NCBI GenBank assembly: GCA_007119305.1 | Contig: SKPY01000427.1 | Coordinates: 1-6,748 of the forward strand | DNA length: 6,748 nucleotides | Reading direction: 5' to 3' | From: Nitriliruptorales bacterium | GTDB taxonomy: Bacteria; Actinomycetota; Nitriliruptoria; Euzebyales; Egibacteraceae | Shown: positions 6,301-6,748 of the stretch, piece by piece | How positions within the stretch are numbered: position 1 is the stretch's first letter | Layout of the letters: each line of letters begins with the position of its first letter | Translations under genes and position numbers: made by a program | Notes under the pieces: model-generated | What the model saw: only the letters and a program-made list of their open reading frames with translations | Told to the model about the DNA's origin: nothing | Database searches by the model: none

Positions 6301-6305
6301 ACACG

Positions 6306-6748
6306 ATGGCTGAGCACGGCGAGACGCAGCTGCGTCTGGGGGCCTGGGCGCGCACCGGCAACCTCATCGGGCTCGTGGCGAAGGTCGAGGACGGGCAGGT
6401 CACCCTCTTGCATCCCGGGCACCGCCAGATGGCCACCGTGCCGGTGGCCGCGGCGGAGCCGGTGCCCGCGTCCGCGGTGACGGTCACGGCAACCGCCGAC
6501 CTGCCGCTCGCCCACGGGCTCGAAGAGGGGGAGGTCCGCCGCTGGCTCGCGTCCCTGCTCGACGAGACGCTGCGTGAGCGGGCCCGGTCGGCGCTCAGCC
6601 AGGCGGGCATCGACGAGGGTGCGGCGTTGCCGAGCGTGCGCCTGACGGTCACGCCCCTCGCAGCCACGGCCGCGGTGTGCCTGTGCGGCGGCCGGACCCC
6701 GGCCCCCCGAGGGGCTGCGCTGGCCTGTCCCGCGTGCGGCCGCGAGGC
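6306..6748 (+). CDS. Unrecognised protein with possible zinc-binding cysteine cluster (partial)
   Basis: I do not recognise this gene. It starts at an ATG with a strong ribosome binding site and stays open for 147 codons to the window edge, so the C-terminus is missing. Residues 8-62 look like a small all-beta domain of short alternating strands (LGAWARTGNLIGLVAKV, then DGQVTLLHP). Residues 74-100 are a charged, probably helical segment (EVRRWLASLLDETLRERA). Residues 125-144 hold C125-x-C127, then C141-P-A-C144, which looks like a zinc ribbon or knuckle. There is no signal peptide or membrane segment, so the protein is probably cytoplasmic. GC-rich third positions match the neighbouring genes, with no sign of recent transfer. 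It is divergent from polX and may share regulation with it. A nucleic-acid-binding role would fit the zinc cluster and barrel-like start but is speculation. Confidence 0.75.
   Translation, partial: MAEHGETQLRLGAWARTGNLIGLVAKVEDGQVTLLHPGHRQMATVPVAAAEPVPASAVTVTATADLPLAHGLEEGEVRRWLASLLDETLRERARSALSQAGIDEGAALPSVRLTVTPLAATAAVCLCGGRTPAPRGAALACPACGRE

Larger units (their letters stand above)
6189..6305. promoter_or_regulatory. Divergent spacer between polX and the unrecognised gene
   Basis: This 117-base spacer separates two divergently read genes and should contain both promoters. On the minus strand, TAGCCT (forward 6242-6247) could be the polX -10 box, giving a leader of about 47 bases; no convincing -35 box is visible behind it. 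On the plus strand, TACGCT at 6261-6266 is TAnnnT-shaped and would start the mRNA about 33 bases before the ATG at 6306, again without a clear -35. A 10-bp tandem near-repeat follows it. I see no SOS box or other recognisable DNA-damage operator. Confidence 0.4.

Noticed and set aside
6189..6515. An N-terminal extension of polX upstream of the ATG at 6188
   Set aside because: GGAGG sits six bases before 6188 and the family N-terminus begins there. The extension would overlap the divergent gene and is unlike any PolX.

Overview
The window is very GC-rich (one 60-base line that I counted is 75% G+C), and all four complete genes end in TGA. It carries a class A penicillin-binding protein with C-terminal PASTA domains. 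It also places tyrS near mpg, which resembles the mpg-tyrS pair I recall from Mycobacterium tuberculosis (Rv1688-Rv1689). Together these suggest a high-GC actinobacterium. A bacterial PolX hints at a lineage outside the mycobacteria and streptomycetes, possibly a deep-branching class, but that is a guess. Gene density is high: there are four complete genes and one cut by the right edge, with only two intergenic gaps over 50 bases. I see no tRNA, rRNA, CRISPR array, insertion sequence or prophage gene.

Layout: (1) Bases 6-26 hold a candidate terminator hairpin behind tyrS. (2) tyrS lies on the minus strand at 38-1252. (3) A divergent spacer at 1253-1316 carries a strong imperfect inverted repeat. 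(4) A bifunctional PBP with PASTA domains runs on the plus strand at 1317-3800, most likely starting at TTG; its N-terminus has a lipobox-like cysteine. (5) After a 10-base tail-to-tail gap come mpg (minus, 3811-4434) and polX (minus, 4434-6188). Transcription runs polX to mpg, and the two share the junction TGATG. (6) A second divergent spacer at 6189-6305 carries two 10-bp tandem near-repeats. (7) An unrecognised plus-strand gene starts at 6306 with a strong ribosome binding site. It has a possible zinc-binding CxC...CPxC cluster and runs off the right edge.

The genes fall into three jobs. TyrRS charges tRNA-Tyr. The PBP polymerises and cross-links peptidoglycan outside the membrane. The polX-mpg pair looks like a compact base-excision-repair unit: a glycosylase that removes alkylated bases, and a polymerase with a PHP nuclease domain that could process the abasic site and fill the gap. 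That pairing is the most interesting functional arrangement here. The orphan zinc-cluster protein and the possibly lipid-anchored PBP are the most unusual single items. Nothing in the window amounts to a clear novel defence or mobile system.
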